NCBI GenBank assembly: GCA_024336345.1
Contig: JANFOG010000013.1
Span: 868,001 to 932,000, forward strand
Reading direction: 5' to 3'
DNA from: Mariannaea sp. PMI_226
Taxonomy: Eukaryota; Ascomycota; Sordariomycetes; Hypocreales; Nectriaceae
DNA: 64,000 bases
Shown: positions 22,544-32,902 of the stretch, in pieces
Layout: every line of letters begins with the position of its first letter
Position numbering within the stretch: the first letter of the stretch is position 1
Notes under the pieces: model-generated
Database searches by the model: none
What the model was told of the DNA's origin: nothing
What the model saw: the letters and a program-made list of their open reading frames with translations, nothing else
Position numbers and translations under genes: made by a program

Positions 22544-23879
22544 CGGGTCGAAGCCTCGGGACGAACTCAAGAACCTCCAAGAGGATCTCGGACCGTACTT
22601 TCATACACCCCTCCTCCCTCGAAGGCGTGGAACCTCAACTGGCGAGGCGACACTTCAGGAGACTCTACGTCAACAGTCAAACACACCTGAACCTAAGCGG
22701 CAGAGGCGCGACACTTCTAGTAGAGATTCAACACCAGTTCAACATAACAGACAGCGATCTAAGGGCGGCGGCGGATCAAAGAGACAGACTCCGGGAGCTT
22801 CAACACCGAAGCGCACGCCGCCGCGAAGCGAACCAGCATCACAGAACACGCCAAAGCAGGACTCGGCCAAACAAGATCCACCAAGTCGCGAAATGTCGCA
22901 ACGAAACCGACCTGGACGCGGTTCCAACAGGAACAATGGCAATTCACATGGTGAAGAGGTACAAATCTGGGAGAACTGCAAGAGTCAGGTCAATGAGATC
23001 ATTGCGGGCATCAACCAAGAGAATGACAGCCTTGCGGAGCTGGTTGCTCTCGACAAACAAGTCGGGGCAATGGAGTCGGACAAGATACCCGGCGACTCTC
23101 TGCAGAATATGGAAAAGCTATGCCGTTCAGGGGTTAAGCTCTCCGAAGCGAATACATCCTCCTTGAACAACCTGATCGATCAACTTCGGGTGTTGCGTGC
23201 AGTTGTGGTAGCAAAGGAGCAAGCAGAGGCTCAAGCAGCAGGCCCGGGAAAAAGACAAGCTAGAGACAACGCAGCGGCGGCCTCATCATTATACGATTTC
23301 GACGGTGCTGGAGACTCGCCAGTGCCCAGTCCAATCGGTGGATCCTCACGGAAGTACGGTGATCGGTCCAGTAACCGAGATAGGGACAGCATGCCCCCAA
23401 AAGCGGACAGTGTTGAACCGCAAGGGTCGTCTGGAAGCGGTGCAGGGTCTGCGGGGTCTAACAAGTCCAAGGTGCTCTTTTCAAGGGGCGACGCCGTTGC
23501 ATTCAAACCCCGGCCGACCAACGGTGACCAGACGCAAGATTGGATACTAGGTGAAGTGGCGCAAGTCTTAGGAGAGGGCAAAAGCCGGCGCTACAAGGTG
23601 CTTGATATAGAGCCCGAAGACCAGAGCAAGCAGAAAGAATACAGATCGAGCGCCAGTAGCATGATACCTATTGCGCCAGAGAGCCAGGCAAGCACTCTCA
23701 AGCCTTGGGAGGCTGGCAAGGTAGTACTGGCACTTTACCCCAACACCACCACGTTCTACAAGGCCGAGGTGCACAGTATGGGGGATGATGGCAAAGTCAA
23801 CCTCAAGTTTGAGGGTGAAAATGACTCCACGACTTTGCAGCAAGTGGAGCGGAGGTTCGTCATTGAGTATAGGGCATGA
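22536..23879 (+). CDS. sgf29: SAGA complex subunit Sgf29 (tandem Tudor domain)
   Basis: Predicted 447-residue nuclear protein. The C-terminal 135 residues are the SGF29 tandem-Tudor domain, which binds H3K4me2/3 and helps recruit SAGA. Visible landmarks are GDAVAFKP, DWILGEV, the RYKVLDIEPED block and ALYPNTTTFYKAEV. A coiled-coil-prone segment around residues 130-225 (EVQIWENCKSQVNEI onward) matches the part that contacts the acetyltransferase module. The first 119 residues are Lys/Arg/Pro-rich and disordered. The ATG at 22893 (MSQRNRPGRG, giving 328 residues) is closer to the usual family length, so it may be the true start and the upstream frame leader only. Frame and composition upstream are also compatible with coding. 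Confidence 0.88.
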   Translation: MANGSKPRDELKNLQEDLGPYFHTPLLPRRRGTSTGEATLQETLRQQSNTPEPKRQRRDTSSRDSTPVQHNRQRSKGGGGSKRQTPGASTPKRTPPRSEPASQNTPKQDSAKQDPPSREMSQRNRPGRGSNRNNGNSHGEEVQIWENCKSQVNEIIAGINQENDSLAELVALDKQVGAMESDKIPGDSLQNMEKLCRSGVKLSEANTSSLNNLIDQLRVLRAVVVAKEQAEAQAAGPGKRQARDNAAAASSLYDFDGAGDSPVPSPIGGSSRKYGDRSSNRDRDSMPPKADSVEPQGSSGSGAGSAGSNKSKVLFSRGDAVAFKPRPTNGDQTQDWILGEVAQVLGEGKSRRYKVLDIEPEDQSKQKEYRSSASSMIPIAPESQASTLKPWEAGKVVLALYPNTTTFYKAEVHSMGDDGKVNLKFEGENDSTTLQQVERRFVIEYRA

Positions 23880-26780
23880 ATGAGTTGGAGTAATTGCAGA
23901 GTCGTGATTGGACACTGTGAGCTAACCAACTAACGACGTCATCGCTGAAGGGTACGGGTTCCAACGGGAAGCTACCTGTATGACGATAATATTGATTTAT
24001 GGATACGGCAAAGACATTTTCTGGCTGCTTCATCAACTCTTGGAAGGCAAGGCCTTACGGAGAGGAGGGAACAGAGGTCTGGCGTTGTAGGACATGATCT
24101 GAACGGTCTCTCAATGCGTGTGTATGTGTGTATTAGCAAGCAACTGACTTAGAGAATATGAACCATGATTAATGCCAAGTTTGACAAAGCATGATGGAAC
24201 GAGCAATCAGAATGATGATTATTCACACAAGGTCCAGATTAGCCTTTGAACAAGGCGAATGACTTCAAGGTAATGAAAGTAATCACAATGATATACTCTT
24301 GTATGTCGGCGTTGAGCCAATCCTGTAGAAAGCCTAGAAGTCAAGGCATGTGTGGTGTGAGGCCGGAGGTATGCCCATACGTAGATAGTCAGGGGCACGC
24401 CCGTTCTGGGGGAGCTAGCCAGGGTACGCACGTGCGGTCCATCGGATTAGTCGTGAGCAGCCTTTGTTGGTTCACTGTCGTATGCATTATTACTACAGAT
24501 GCAATAGTATGACAAGTCTGAACCACGGTACTGTACCTGACGCACTTTGTAGGTCTCGTATATGGTAACCTACTGATCGTACGGATTGGGTTGGATCCGC
24601 CCGTGTGCTATGTATAGTATAGTAACTAATCTATCTTGGGTCGTTGGGATCTCAATCAAGGCAGAACGGAGAGTCTTCTTTTGCGATATATATCTACTGT
24701 ACCATACCCCTGCCCATCAATCATGTTAGGTTCTTACTGCTTATGTGCTTGCGACGGTAACGGTAACAACGCGCCTCTGGGGGGGCTAAGTATGTATTTG
24801 TGTGCCTTCATGGGAAGGGGAGGTAGGGAGGTAGGGAGGGGCAGGGCTGGGGACAGGGCGGCAGAGAGGATGCATGGGATGAGATTGACGTGTGGTAGCG
24901 GCAGTATGCACATAGCATAATACCAGGGAATGGTATTTGAGGACGAGACGATGCAGTTAAGTTTTGGTAGCGAGGCTATATAGTGTTGGATTGAATGTGG
25001 TGATGTGGTGATGTCAGGTATTGAGTCTACCAAGATAGACGGATTGTTTTCTAGGTAGCTAACCGAAGATATACATGACCTCAGAGCATTTACAGATTAC
25101 TGTACATAGTAATACCCCCCTGGAGACAAGAGAGGGGCATCTCTCAGTGGACGCGGCGACCAATGATATTAGAAGCTCGCTTATAACTCCACCATACCCT
25201 ACTCTGTATATTATGAGGGGTACGGCAGCTACTATATGGTATTCGGTTAATGAGTTGAAGGGGAAGAGGAGGAGTGGGCTGTTGTCATTGCTCAAGACTA
25301 GTATAGCACTGAGATGCCCCCTTTTATGTTATTAATGTTATTATTCTTATTTTGATGACGGCGTTGGCAATGCGTAGTAATTAGCAATTGCATTGCATCT
25401 AGCAACGGATTTACATCCATTAACTACCTAGCACCAAGGTCGCGGATTCCGACGTGCATAGATAGTATGACGGAGCTCCGGTACATGAGTCGAAGTAGGT
25501 ACTGTAGTGACCTGTGACCTGTGACCTAGTCTATCCATTTCATTAGGTACAAGCTGTAGGTACCTTCCTAGGCACGGAGTAGGAGTCTCCGCGTAATTAA
25601 TTACTGTAAGGTATTTGTGGAGGGTAGCCTTTTCATTTGGTACCTACCTAAGGCAGGTAGGTTTGCGCTTCTAAAGGGTTCGTCCCAGGTTCTTGCTCAG
25701 ATGGTCCTGGCACAGGCCACTTTTGCCCACTAATTTTTTTTTTCTTACTTTGGGGCTGTTTGTCAGTAACGGTAGGTAAGGTAAGATAGGGTACCTCATG
25801 TACCGGGTACAAACTGCAGTAAGCTTGTACCTGTCTGTGCCTGTTCGCCTGTGCCTGCGCCAGTACCCTCCGGCCGTTGCCCCGTGCCAGGACTATGCTG
25901 CAACAGGGCAAGTTCAGGACCAGGGGAAGCAAGTGACCCGCCCAGGATCCTCTCCCAATCTTTCCCTTTCTCCCCCCTGACGGGGGCAACGCTGCGAAAA
26001 GCAAGAGAGCAACGTCTTGCAACAGAAGAAGAAAAAAAGGGAAACAAAGAAAATAAAGAGCGAAAAAAAAACGGGCGCAAGTTCAAAATCGATCGTAATC
26101 CTAATCCTCTTGCGATTTATCCCAGTTACCATTCGGCGCAGCCACTGTCGAGTTAGCATCGCACAGTGTCCAAGGATTCTACCTTATCACCAAGCTCGAC
26201 CAAACACACACGCGTGTTGTTTGTTTCATTTGCGGCGCAGCGCACCCCAAGTCTATCTTCCGATCAGTCTTGCAAACGAGGGGGAGACTATTCTGGTGAG
26301 TTTCACATCCACGGCACCAAGTGAAGAAGGAAAAAACAAAGAAAAGTGGCAAACCCGCAGGAGAAGAGGAGGAGGAGGAGAAGGAATCTGAAGAAGACGC
26401 GGGGGGGAGCCGAGCAAGAGAAAGTCGTGGTCATCGTCTGCAGGGGACATTACATTTGCGCAATTGCCTCGCTAACGCCAGAGCCTTTCCTCTCCTCAGA
26501 CCTTTGAAACGAAACAATCCGCCAATCAACCCTTCTTACCACGTACGCACACAGAGCTCGAGTCGACTTGAACTTTTCCCAACTCGATCTTTTCCTCTAA
26601 ACTTTTCACCCCCTCCGTCTCTTGTCGCGCGATACTATCCATCCGCCGTCTGCTACCTCCCATCTTCGCCGTCCTCTCCTCGCCAATCTCCCCCTCTCTC
26701 CTCCGAAGCCTAGTTCTACTGGCCACCACCGCCTATTCTATTCCTTTCCCGTCTCTCACAACCACACAAAAACAGCAATC
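23880..26780. other. Intergenic region upstream of arfB
   Basis: 2.9 kb with no supported gene. It includes a cluster of short GGTACC/ACCTACCT-type repeats (25490-25800), purine-rich tracts (26010-26070, 26330-26400) and a CT-rich leader immediately before arfB. Antisense frames across this stretch are compositional artefacts. Confidence 0.5.
25490..25800. repeat. Cluster of short AGGTACCT / ACCTGTG direct and palindromic repeats
   Basis: Multiple TAGGTAC, GGTACCT and ACCTACC units occur within 300 bases, plus two consecutive GTGACCT copies at 25508-25525 preceded by a near copy. They do not form a single clean tandem array. Similar units appear at 7600-7630, 17414-17426, 17790-17812 and 42700. 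Confidence 0.5.
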
Positions 26781-27515
26781 ATGGGTGGTCAACTTTCCAA
26801 GATGATGAGCAAGATCTTCGGATCTAAGGAGATGCGTCTGCTCATGCTCGGTCTCGATGCTGCTGGAAAGACCACGATCCTGTACAAGCTGAAGCTGGGT
26901 CAGGATGTCACCACCATTCCCACCGTCGGTTTCAACGTCGAGAGTGTCACCTACAAGAATGTCAAGTTCAACGTCTGGGATGTCGGTGGCCAAGACAAGA
27001 TCCGTCCCCTCTGGAGACATTACTTTAGCGGTATGAATTGCGCCCGCGCGTTGGCACGCCATGTTATGCGCCGCCCTTGTTGAAGTGACCAAAAACTGAC
27101 TTTCTTCTGCAGGTACCCAGGGTCTGATCTTCGTCATTGACTCTTCTGACCGAAACCGCATGAGCGAGGCCCGACAAGAACTTCACCGTATTATCAACGA
27201 CCGTGAAATGAAGGACAGTCTTTTGCTCGTTTTTGCCAACAAGCAGGATCTCAAGGAGGGTATGCGCACAAACTTCCGTCCACCCCCTTTTCCCCTCCTC
27301 CCTCCTCGTTGCCACAATCATAGTAGTGTATTGCTAACTCGATGTTTCCAGCCATGTCGCCCCAAGAAGTCACCGAAGCTCTCGAACTCTCCAAGCTCAA
27401 GGACAAGGTCTGGTACGTAGTACCTAGCTGTGCTACCACCGGTGAAGGTCTCTTGGAGGGTCTGGCCTGGCTTTCAAACAATGTCAAGGCCCCTCCCGCC
27501 CCAGTCAAAAAGTAG
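26781..27515 (+). CDS. arfB: ARF6-type small GTPase (ArfB)
   Basis: Three exons (26781-27030, 27113-27259, 27352-27515) encode 186 residues. Gly2 is in place for N-myristoylation (MGGQLSK). The GTPase boxes are intact: P-loop GLDAAGKT (24-31), switch [11 protein letters not shown] (45-54), [15 protein letters not shown] (66-80), NKQD (126-129) and SCATTGEG (158-165). The [13 protein letters not shown] stretch and the [14 protein letters not shown] interswitch mark it as the ARF6 class (Aspergillus ArfB, yeast Arf3) rather than ARF1. ARF6 proteins act at the plasma membrane in endocytosis, polarity and hyphal growth. A leader of several hundred CT-rich bases precedes it. Confidence 0.95.
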
Positions 27516-28688
27516 GAAGCCAATGACAACAGTTCGCTGTTGAGCAGCTTCTTCGCCCAACGATTTCCCTCGATCTTGAACACGACACGACAACACTTCC
27601 TTTTTCCCCGTTAAAGAGTGAAGATATCCCTCCAGATATCTCCCGATTTAGACCTGGATACCCCCCTCCGTCAGGGACTCTTTATACTCGATTTTCTCTC
27701 CTAAACTCTCACCAATTCGCCCTTTTCTCTCTCCCTCTCTCGAATCTCAGTCCCGCTACGTCGAAACGATTAGGCCCCAGATTTCTTTGCCAAGGCAGCG
27801 CATATGATTCTCAGCATTCGATATGGAGAGACTTTAAAAAAAAACGACGATGCGGATTCTAAATGTCCGCGTATTCTTAGGGCCCAGCCTCATCTCTCAT
27901 CCCTCCCAACGTACCACAGCAGAGTCCAACTCGCCACTTAATCTTCGAATTTCTATCGCATGCTACGCTTTACTATCCTAATTTTCCGTCTTCTCCCGCC
28001 GATACTGTCAACTACATCTTCGCTGTTGCCGCCTCCTGAAATTATTGAAATACCCTGTTTTATGTTTAGTCGCTGGTTCAAGTTCAGGGAGGAAGTGCAT
28101 AGGATGGATGTTGCCCTTCTAGTTAGACCAGAGATGGAGTGGGAAGAGAGGAGGAGAGAACAGATGAGAGTATGAGCAGGTGAACGAACATGTAGCGTGT
28201 GCGGAGCGTGTGATATTGTGGCCATGGCCCTTTCAATTGTTCTGTTACTTAGTCTTGTCCTAATTAATGAATATGTCTTCCGTTTTTCTGTTTTCTATGA
28301 CTACTCTGGGCCTTCTCATGGTGACAATCGTATATGAGAGGGCATGGGAGGACCTTTGCCAGATCGGTTGGGAGAGCAGCAACGAACATCAACCTGGTTG
28401 AGCCATCCAACTTTAGTTATCTGGTCTCACATTCTTCGCTTTAATATTTTCAGTTCTGCCTGTTTTCAGTACGTTTAATTGAGAAGTTAAAAGTATAGCT
28501 TCTTTCGTTTTCTAGATGAGAAATGACATAAAATAAAAAGTATAGACTCGTTCAGGCATATCCGTTTTGTCTCTTGTGTTCTTTGTTGCTGAACCCACCA
28601 CTGTAACCCAAGAACTGTCCTTTTGTTCATGTATTTTTTTCTTCTCTCTTACTTCTTTGTTTCCTTCTTTCCGAAAGAGAGACTAGTT
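27516..28688. other. Intergenic region after arfB; left edge of the accessory island
   Basis: The first 300-400 bases are probably arfB 3'UTR. No protein gene is supported. T-rich stretches at 28610-28680 mark a change of composition before the Cys-protein array. Confidence 0.45.
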
Positions 28689-29000
28689 TCATCTACATTT
28701 GTAACTTTTATTCTGCTTTCTTGCTTCCCTGGTTACTTGACAAGAGCGGCATTTGTCGCTGGGTATCTCGTCGATCAAGCGGTCTCTCACCTTAGTCGAG
28801 CAGGGTTTACCACTTCTGCGGTATGCGCGCCAGCACCACCGGTCTCGGTCAGAAGTGGAAAGCCCGTCGCCACAGTCTTCACAGATGAATGTCAAGTGAG
28901 GGATGAGGGTGGGTGGGACTTTATATTGTACTAGTGAACTGACAATCCTTTCTTGCAAGTTGGTTTTACAATGAACAGTGCAACTCGTCATGGAGAACAA
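28689..29000 (-). pseudogene. Degenerate copy of the small Cys-protein family (copy A)
   Basis: Open frame of 103 residues whose C-terminal two thirds carry the family signature: Cys40-x2-Cys43, Cys56, Cys67, then Cys84-x2-Cys87, with WRAY after Cys56 matching the conserved C-x2-A. The first 39 residues do not align: the Met-Cys start shared by the other copies is missing. A TATAAAG sequence lies at 28919-28925, only about 35 bases before the first CxxC codons, whereas in the sister copies the box sits 130-210 bases before the ATG. Likely a copy that lost its leader and start by deletion, or one with an unrecognised first exon. It is the first of nine same-strand copies. Confidence 0.55.
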
Positions 29001-29755
29001 TTGTTTAGTTTAGTCCATGGCATTTTTGTTATTTGTTCCGGCTTTTTTCACGACTCTAGTTCTGGAAACATTGAAATGAATCACGCAGCTCCTTACTTTT
29101 ATCTGTGTGCTTCTTGCATCTTTATTCAATACAGGGCCGGACTCCCTGCGTTGTTTCTTTTGGGTCCCTCCAGATGGGATATATTCCTGATCTTTGGCTA
29201 TCTGACACTATTCGCCAATTTCGCTTGCTGCGTTGGTGATAGTCCTCTCATTCACTAAGATGCGGCTCAGTGGCTTCATCTAGCCTATGTGGCTGTAATT
29301 GCCTTGGGAAATACGTGTGAATACGTGAACTACGTAGTCTTGGCTGTGGATTAAGAAATGCCAATACTCAACAACTAGTTATCGTCTGCCACTCTACATT
29401 CTTCTCCAGCTGTACATTTTCACTTATCAATACATTTGCCGCCCCTTCGATAAACATTGGTAAACTGCTTTCCATGCGGTAAGCGGTGGTGTGTAGCATG
29501 ATATGGCCTTTCTGTTTTTGTTTTTTTTACTTGCTCAATGGGTGATTACATTGTTGCGCTACTCTGTATCTAGTGCTATCCTAGGCATTTCTCTTTGATC
29601 ACTGATTCCTTCATGTTCATGGAGAACAGTTTGCAGCTCCAATTGTTCTCGCCCCCTGCCTCATTTGCCCACAGAGATGTCCTCTCATTATTAATCAATT
29701 CCTCTCCTATGAGGAGATGTAGGATTTTTTTTTTATCGAGAAGTCATCCTAATGG

Positions 29756-29986
29756 CTAGCGTCGGCGGCGAGCCTCCTCCTGTGCGCGCTTGATGCACTT
29801 GGGGCAGATATCAGGGTTGACAAAGTCCTCGAGGAACTCTGACTTGACTTGCTCACCATGCTTGCCACTTCGGCATGGTTGACCTCGTTGAGTGGCATCG
29901 GAGCACCAGACTCGGGGCTTCGCGTGCTTGTCAATGGTATAATCGCACTTGTCGCAGATGACCTTGATGATATACTTGGTGCACAT
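29756..29986 (-). CDS. Small Met-Cys zinc-ribbon-like protein (copy B)
   Basis: Intronless 76-residue protein, start ATGTGC. Cys at 2, 11, 14, 28, 38, 61 and 64; two CxxC pairs (CDKC, CPKC) and Ala31 three residues after Cys28, as in its sisters. The longest copy: the segment between Cys38 and Cys61 is extended, and the tail is strongly basic (EEARRRR). No signal peptide or membrane segment, so probably cytoplasmic or nuclear. The paired CxxC motifs suggest one or two bound zinc ions; that is inference. Function unknown. Confidence 0.72.
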   Translation of the reverse strand: MCTKYIIKVICDKCDYTIDKHAKPRVWCSDATQRGQPCRSGKHGEQVKSEFLEDFVNPDICPKCIKRAQEEARRRR

Positions 29987-30722
29987 TGTTACTCGTTTCG
30001 TTACGGGAACGGTTGAGAATGAGCTTGGGGAGCTTGATAGCTGGGTTATATGATGTGGTCAGTTGTGATGGTGAGTACTCGAAGGGAGCTGCTGGGTAGC
30101 TGCGAGAAGACGCTACTAGAGACTCAGTAAGTAAAGCAAGTATGGCAAGGCAAAGTGAGGCAAGGCAGCTTGGGATAGCTGAGGTCTGCTGGGAAGGAGT
30201 AGTGTGGTTGCTTGTAAGTCAATCCAAGGCTTGGAGAGGAAGGGGAAAACGACACGGAATAACAGGGCAGGGGACGTGGCTATATCCCTACGAAATGCGT
30301 ATTTGAGATCATGAATCATAAATTCCGATGTGGTTTCAACAGGGAGGAGAGGAGAACAATAGGAAAAGGGTTCAATGTATGGCGAGCTCTGGGTTGTAGG
30401 ACCTTGCAGGTTTACGTTGTGATTCATACTACCTCAATTCTTGCTCCCACCTCACGTACGTGTGGAAACCACTCAGGCAAAGGTATCAAGCTATCGGCTT
30501 ATTTCTCAGAAGCATTTTAGAGACAAATTCCAGCTCACTTTAAGGCAGAAGATGCACTGGAACACGTTGTTTTCTGCAGCGCGCTTCCCAATCCTCATTC
30601 GACGGACGGACAAGGAGATGGAGCAACTCCTGCTCATCAGACTCCCTACAACCCCAATGAACAGCCAAGCTAAGTAACCCTCATAACGACGCCACGCCGC
30701 ATCATGTATATGTCAACATATG

Positions 30723-30923
30723 TTATGAGACCCATTGGCTCCTCCGTCCTTGACATCTAAAGCAGAAAATAGGATCGAGGCGTTTCTGTTTAGTTCTTCC
30801 AGGTATGTCATCGCAAGGCCAGCGTCTTCTCCTCGCGCGACGGCACATTCGAGTTATCCTGTCAGAACTGAGAAACTCTCCACATTGCCGACAGAAGTAT
30901 TGGATTACGCGCTGCGTGCACAT
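30723..30923 (-). CDS. Small Met-Cys zinc-ribbon-like protein (copy C)
   Basis: Intronless, 66 residues, start ATGTGC. Cys at 2, 11, 14, 27, 37, 54 and 57, with CRQC and CFRC pairs. The segment after Cys27 is RRARRRRWP, so the central loop is highly basic and could contact nucleic acid; it keeps the family Ala at position +3. A perfect TATATAAAA box lies about 140 bases upstream (31062-31070). Sequence identity with the other copies is low outside the Cys frame, so the copies are old or fast-evolving. Confidence 0.72.
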   Translation of the reverse strand: MCTQRVIQYFCRQCGEFLSSDRITRMCRRARRRRWPCDDIPGRTKQKRLDPIFCFRCQGRRSQWVS

Positions 30924-31061
30924 CTTTCCGATCCTCGAGATTGGGGTTAAAATAAATATCGATTCTGGGAGGGCGGCAGGCGGTTTCGTACGAGAGTAGG
31001 AGTTAAGGGCTCTTTGGAGATCTACCTGTCGAAGTTGGCTGGAAACAGAGAAGGATTAACG

Positions 31062-31070
31062 TTTTATATA
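31062..31070 (-). promoter_or_regulatory. TATA box of copy C
   Basis: Minus strand reads TATATAAAA, about 140 bases before the copy C start codon. Confidence 0.5.
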
Positions 31071-31275
31071 GCCCCAATCAAGACCCTTAATCATGGTGAC
31101 AAATGTGCGAACGCCTTCGTTTTCCGGCGTGTATCAAGAGCTGGAGCTCGTGCATCAATGCTATTTCCATCACCCACGAGAAGTAAACTCTTAGACAGAT
31201 CCTATGCGGGTATTTTGATGAAATGTGATAAATTTTTAAACCGCTACCTACTGCTGTTCCCTCTATGGTTATTAT

Positions 31276-31485
31276 TTACTTTTGTTTACTCTTCCGTTTC
31301 TTCGTTCGGCATTTCTCGCAGTTCTTCCAGGAAGTCCATTTGGACTCACTGGTACGCATCTTCAGTTGGCATTCCGAGAGATTCTGGATCGCTTCGGGGC
31401 AGTATTGAATAGCTGTATCTTTTACGACACGCAAGACGTCTTCACAAATCTCGCAGAAGTAGACTTTTTGAGGACGGACACACAT
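31276..31485 (-). CDS. Small Met-Cys zinc-ribbon-like protein (copy D)
   Basis: Intronless, 69 residues, start ATGTGT. Cys at 2, 11, 14, 29, 39, 56 and 59, with CEIC and CEKC pairs and Ala32 in the C-x2-A position. The tail is very basic (RTKKRKSKQK), resembling a nuclear localisation signal. A CATAAAAAG sequence on the minus strand (31613-31621) occupies the place where sister copies have a TATA box. Only 352 bases separate it from copy C, so the two could share regulatory DNA. Confidence 0.7.
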   Translation of the reverse strand: MCVRPQKVYFCEICEDVLRVVKDTAIQYCPEAIQNLSECQLKMRTSESKWTSWKNCEKCRTKKRKSKQK

Positions 31486-31871
31486 CTTTGATGGTTCGGG
31501 TTCTAGGCGTTTTTGGGTCTTTTTTTTTTGTTTTGGCTTCTAGAGAGGAGGCAGATTGGGAAAGCGAGGAGTGGTTTGATTTGAAAACATTGTATAAAGT
31601 GTTGAGAGGATGCTTTTTATGAAAGAAGTTGTTGTCGAATCACAAGCACTGGTTCTCAGAAGAATGAAGCATGTGTTGCGTGAACACATCTATGCACTGA
31701 CAATTGAAGCCCCTGAATCAAACAACACTGTAAAGAATGAAAAACCTCTGTTACTGTACTAATGTTATCCAATTACAACCGGCTTCTAGAAATAGCATGG
31801 TGTCTACAAGTCACTCACTCCCGCAAATCACATCCAACCACGATATTGTCAAGTCTCTCAGGCCCGGCCTC

Positions 31872-32057
31872 TCAAGCTTCTTGACAACAGACAGGGCACT
31901 CCTCCTTCGGCACTAGCTTAGATCTTATCACGTGCTTCATTTTCTCACAATCCTTTTTCTTGGTCTTCGCTTTGTCGCACCGCTCGACAAACCTTCCGTG
32001 ACCTGCCAGACACCCAGACTGGGCACACCGGAGGCGTAACTTCACGTGAGTGCACAT
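31872..32057 (-). CDS. Small Met-Cys zinc-ribbon-like protein (copy E)
   Basis: Intronless, 61 residues. Cys at 2, 11, 16, 27, 37, 54 and 57 plus an extra Cys58. The first pair is C-x4-C (CAQSGC) instead of CxxC, a two-residue insertion that would disturb a zinc knuckle unless compensated by the shorter following loop. The C-x2-A-x6-C block (CDKAKTKKKDC) is intact and Lys-rich. A TATAAATAA box lies 210 bases upstream (32267-32275). Confidence 0.68.
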   Translation of the reverse strand: MCTHVKLRLRCAQSGCLAGHGRFVERCDKAKTKKKDCEKMKHVIRSKLVPKEECPVCCQEA

Positions 32058-32266
32058 TCTCGTGTCCTTGTTTCCAAGTTAGAAGCTAGAATAGGTGAGA
32101 AATGTGAATTATCTCAAGATTTTCTGGGAAACGAAAATAGTAATAGTACAAGGTATATTCTTTTTGTTCTCTGCTTTCGGAACAGAACTAGCGTTGAGAT
32201 ATGTTTTGTGGTTGTTCTTGGTTGTATTCGGAACGACTTTGCTAGAGAACAATCGAATCCTTTTTT

Positions 32267-32275
32267 TTATTTATA
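32267..32275 (-). promoter_or_regulatory. TATA box of copy E
   Basis: Minus strand reads TATAAATAA, about 210 bases before the copy E start. Confidence 0.45.
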
Positions 32276-32461
32276 GATGGAGGACGGACATGATTCATAG
32301 CCAAGAAATTCACTATCCAGATATAGGTGCATGCATCTTTCAAGGGCTGATGGCTTGATTTTGACTTCATGTGCTACCTCCATATTCCTTCGTCATCCCA
32401 CATATTGGTCTCGCGGTTCCCGGTGAAAACAGTGTGGCATTCTGCAAAGGGATACAATACA

Positions 32462-32482
32462 ACTCTCTCTCTCTCTCTCTCC
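32462..32482. repeat. CT-dinucleotide microsatellite
   Basis: About ten uninterrupted CT units followed by a longer imperfect CT-rich tract to 32530, just 3' of copy F (minus strand). Confidence 0.75.
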
Positions 32483-32537
32483 TCTCTTTATGTCTCTCTA
32501 TCTCCTCTTCCTTCCCTTCCCTCTCCCCGAACAGCGG

Positions 32538-32723
32538 TTACTGAGATATGCGAGTCGTGCAATAGCTACATTGACTGGGATGTATTCGAAGTGGCGGCAA
32601 ATATCGAGTACGTGCCGGCCGCCCACAGTAACCCCTCGGGCCGCAGTATCGTACATGTCCTTCGTAATGATCTATGCGCCTACATAGCGAGCATTTCAGT
32701 GGCGTCAACACTGTGTAACACAT
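32538..32723 (-). CDS. Small Met-Cys zinc-ribbon-like protein (copy F, divergent)
   Basis: Intronless, 61 residues, start ATGTGT. Cys at 2, 11, 14, 27, 33, 52 and 55, with CSLC and CSYC pairs. It is the most divergent intact copy: the fourth-to-fifth Cys spacing is 5 instead of 9 (CGPRGYC) and the conserved Ala is missing. The outer pairs keep their spacing, so the metal-binding framework may be retained with a smaller central loop. A TATAAAG box lies about 174 bases upstream (32896-32902). Confidence 0.62.
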   Translation of the reverse strand: MCYTVLTPLKCSLCRRIDHYEGHVRYCGPRGYCGRPARTRYLPPLRIHPSQCSYCTTRISQ

Positions 32724-32895
32724 ATTTCTCCGGCTGCTGTGATGAGACTGGTGGCAGAATATTGATATTGAAGAGATTCCGTTTATGGCTTCTTTGCCAT
32801 GACAAATGAGACATCCACAAAATTAACAGTATGGCTTTTGTTCTGACCTGAACGTGTTTTCAGAAGCCAGATCGTGAGAGAGCTTGGGGAGCCAA

Positions 32896-32902
32896 CTTTA
32901 TA
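32896..32902 (-). promoter_or_regulatory. TATA box of copy F
   Basis: Minus strand reads TATAAAG, about 174 bases before the copy F start. Confidence 0.45.
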
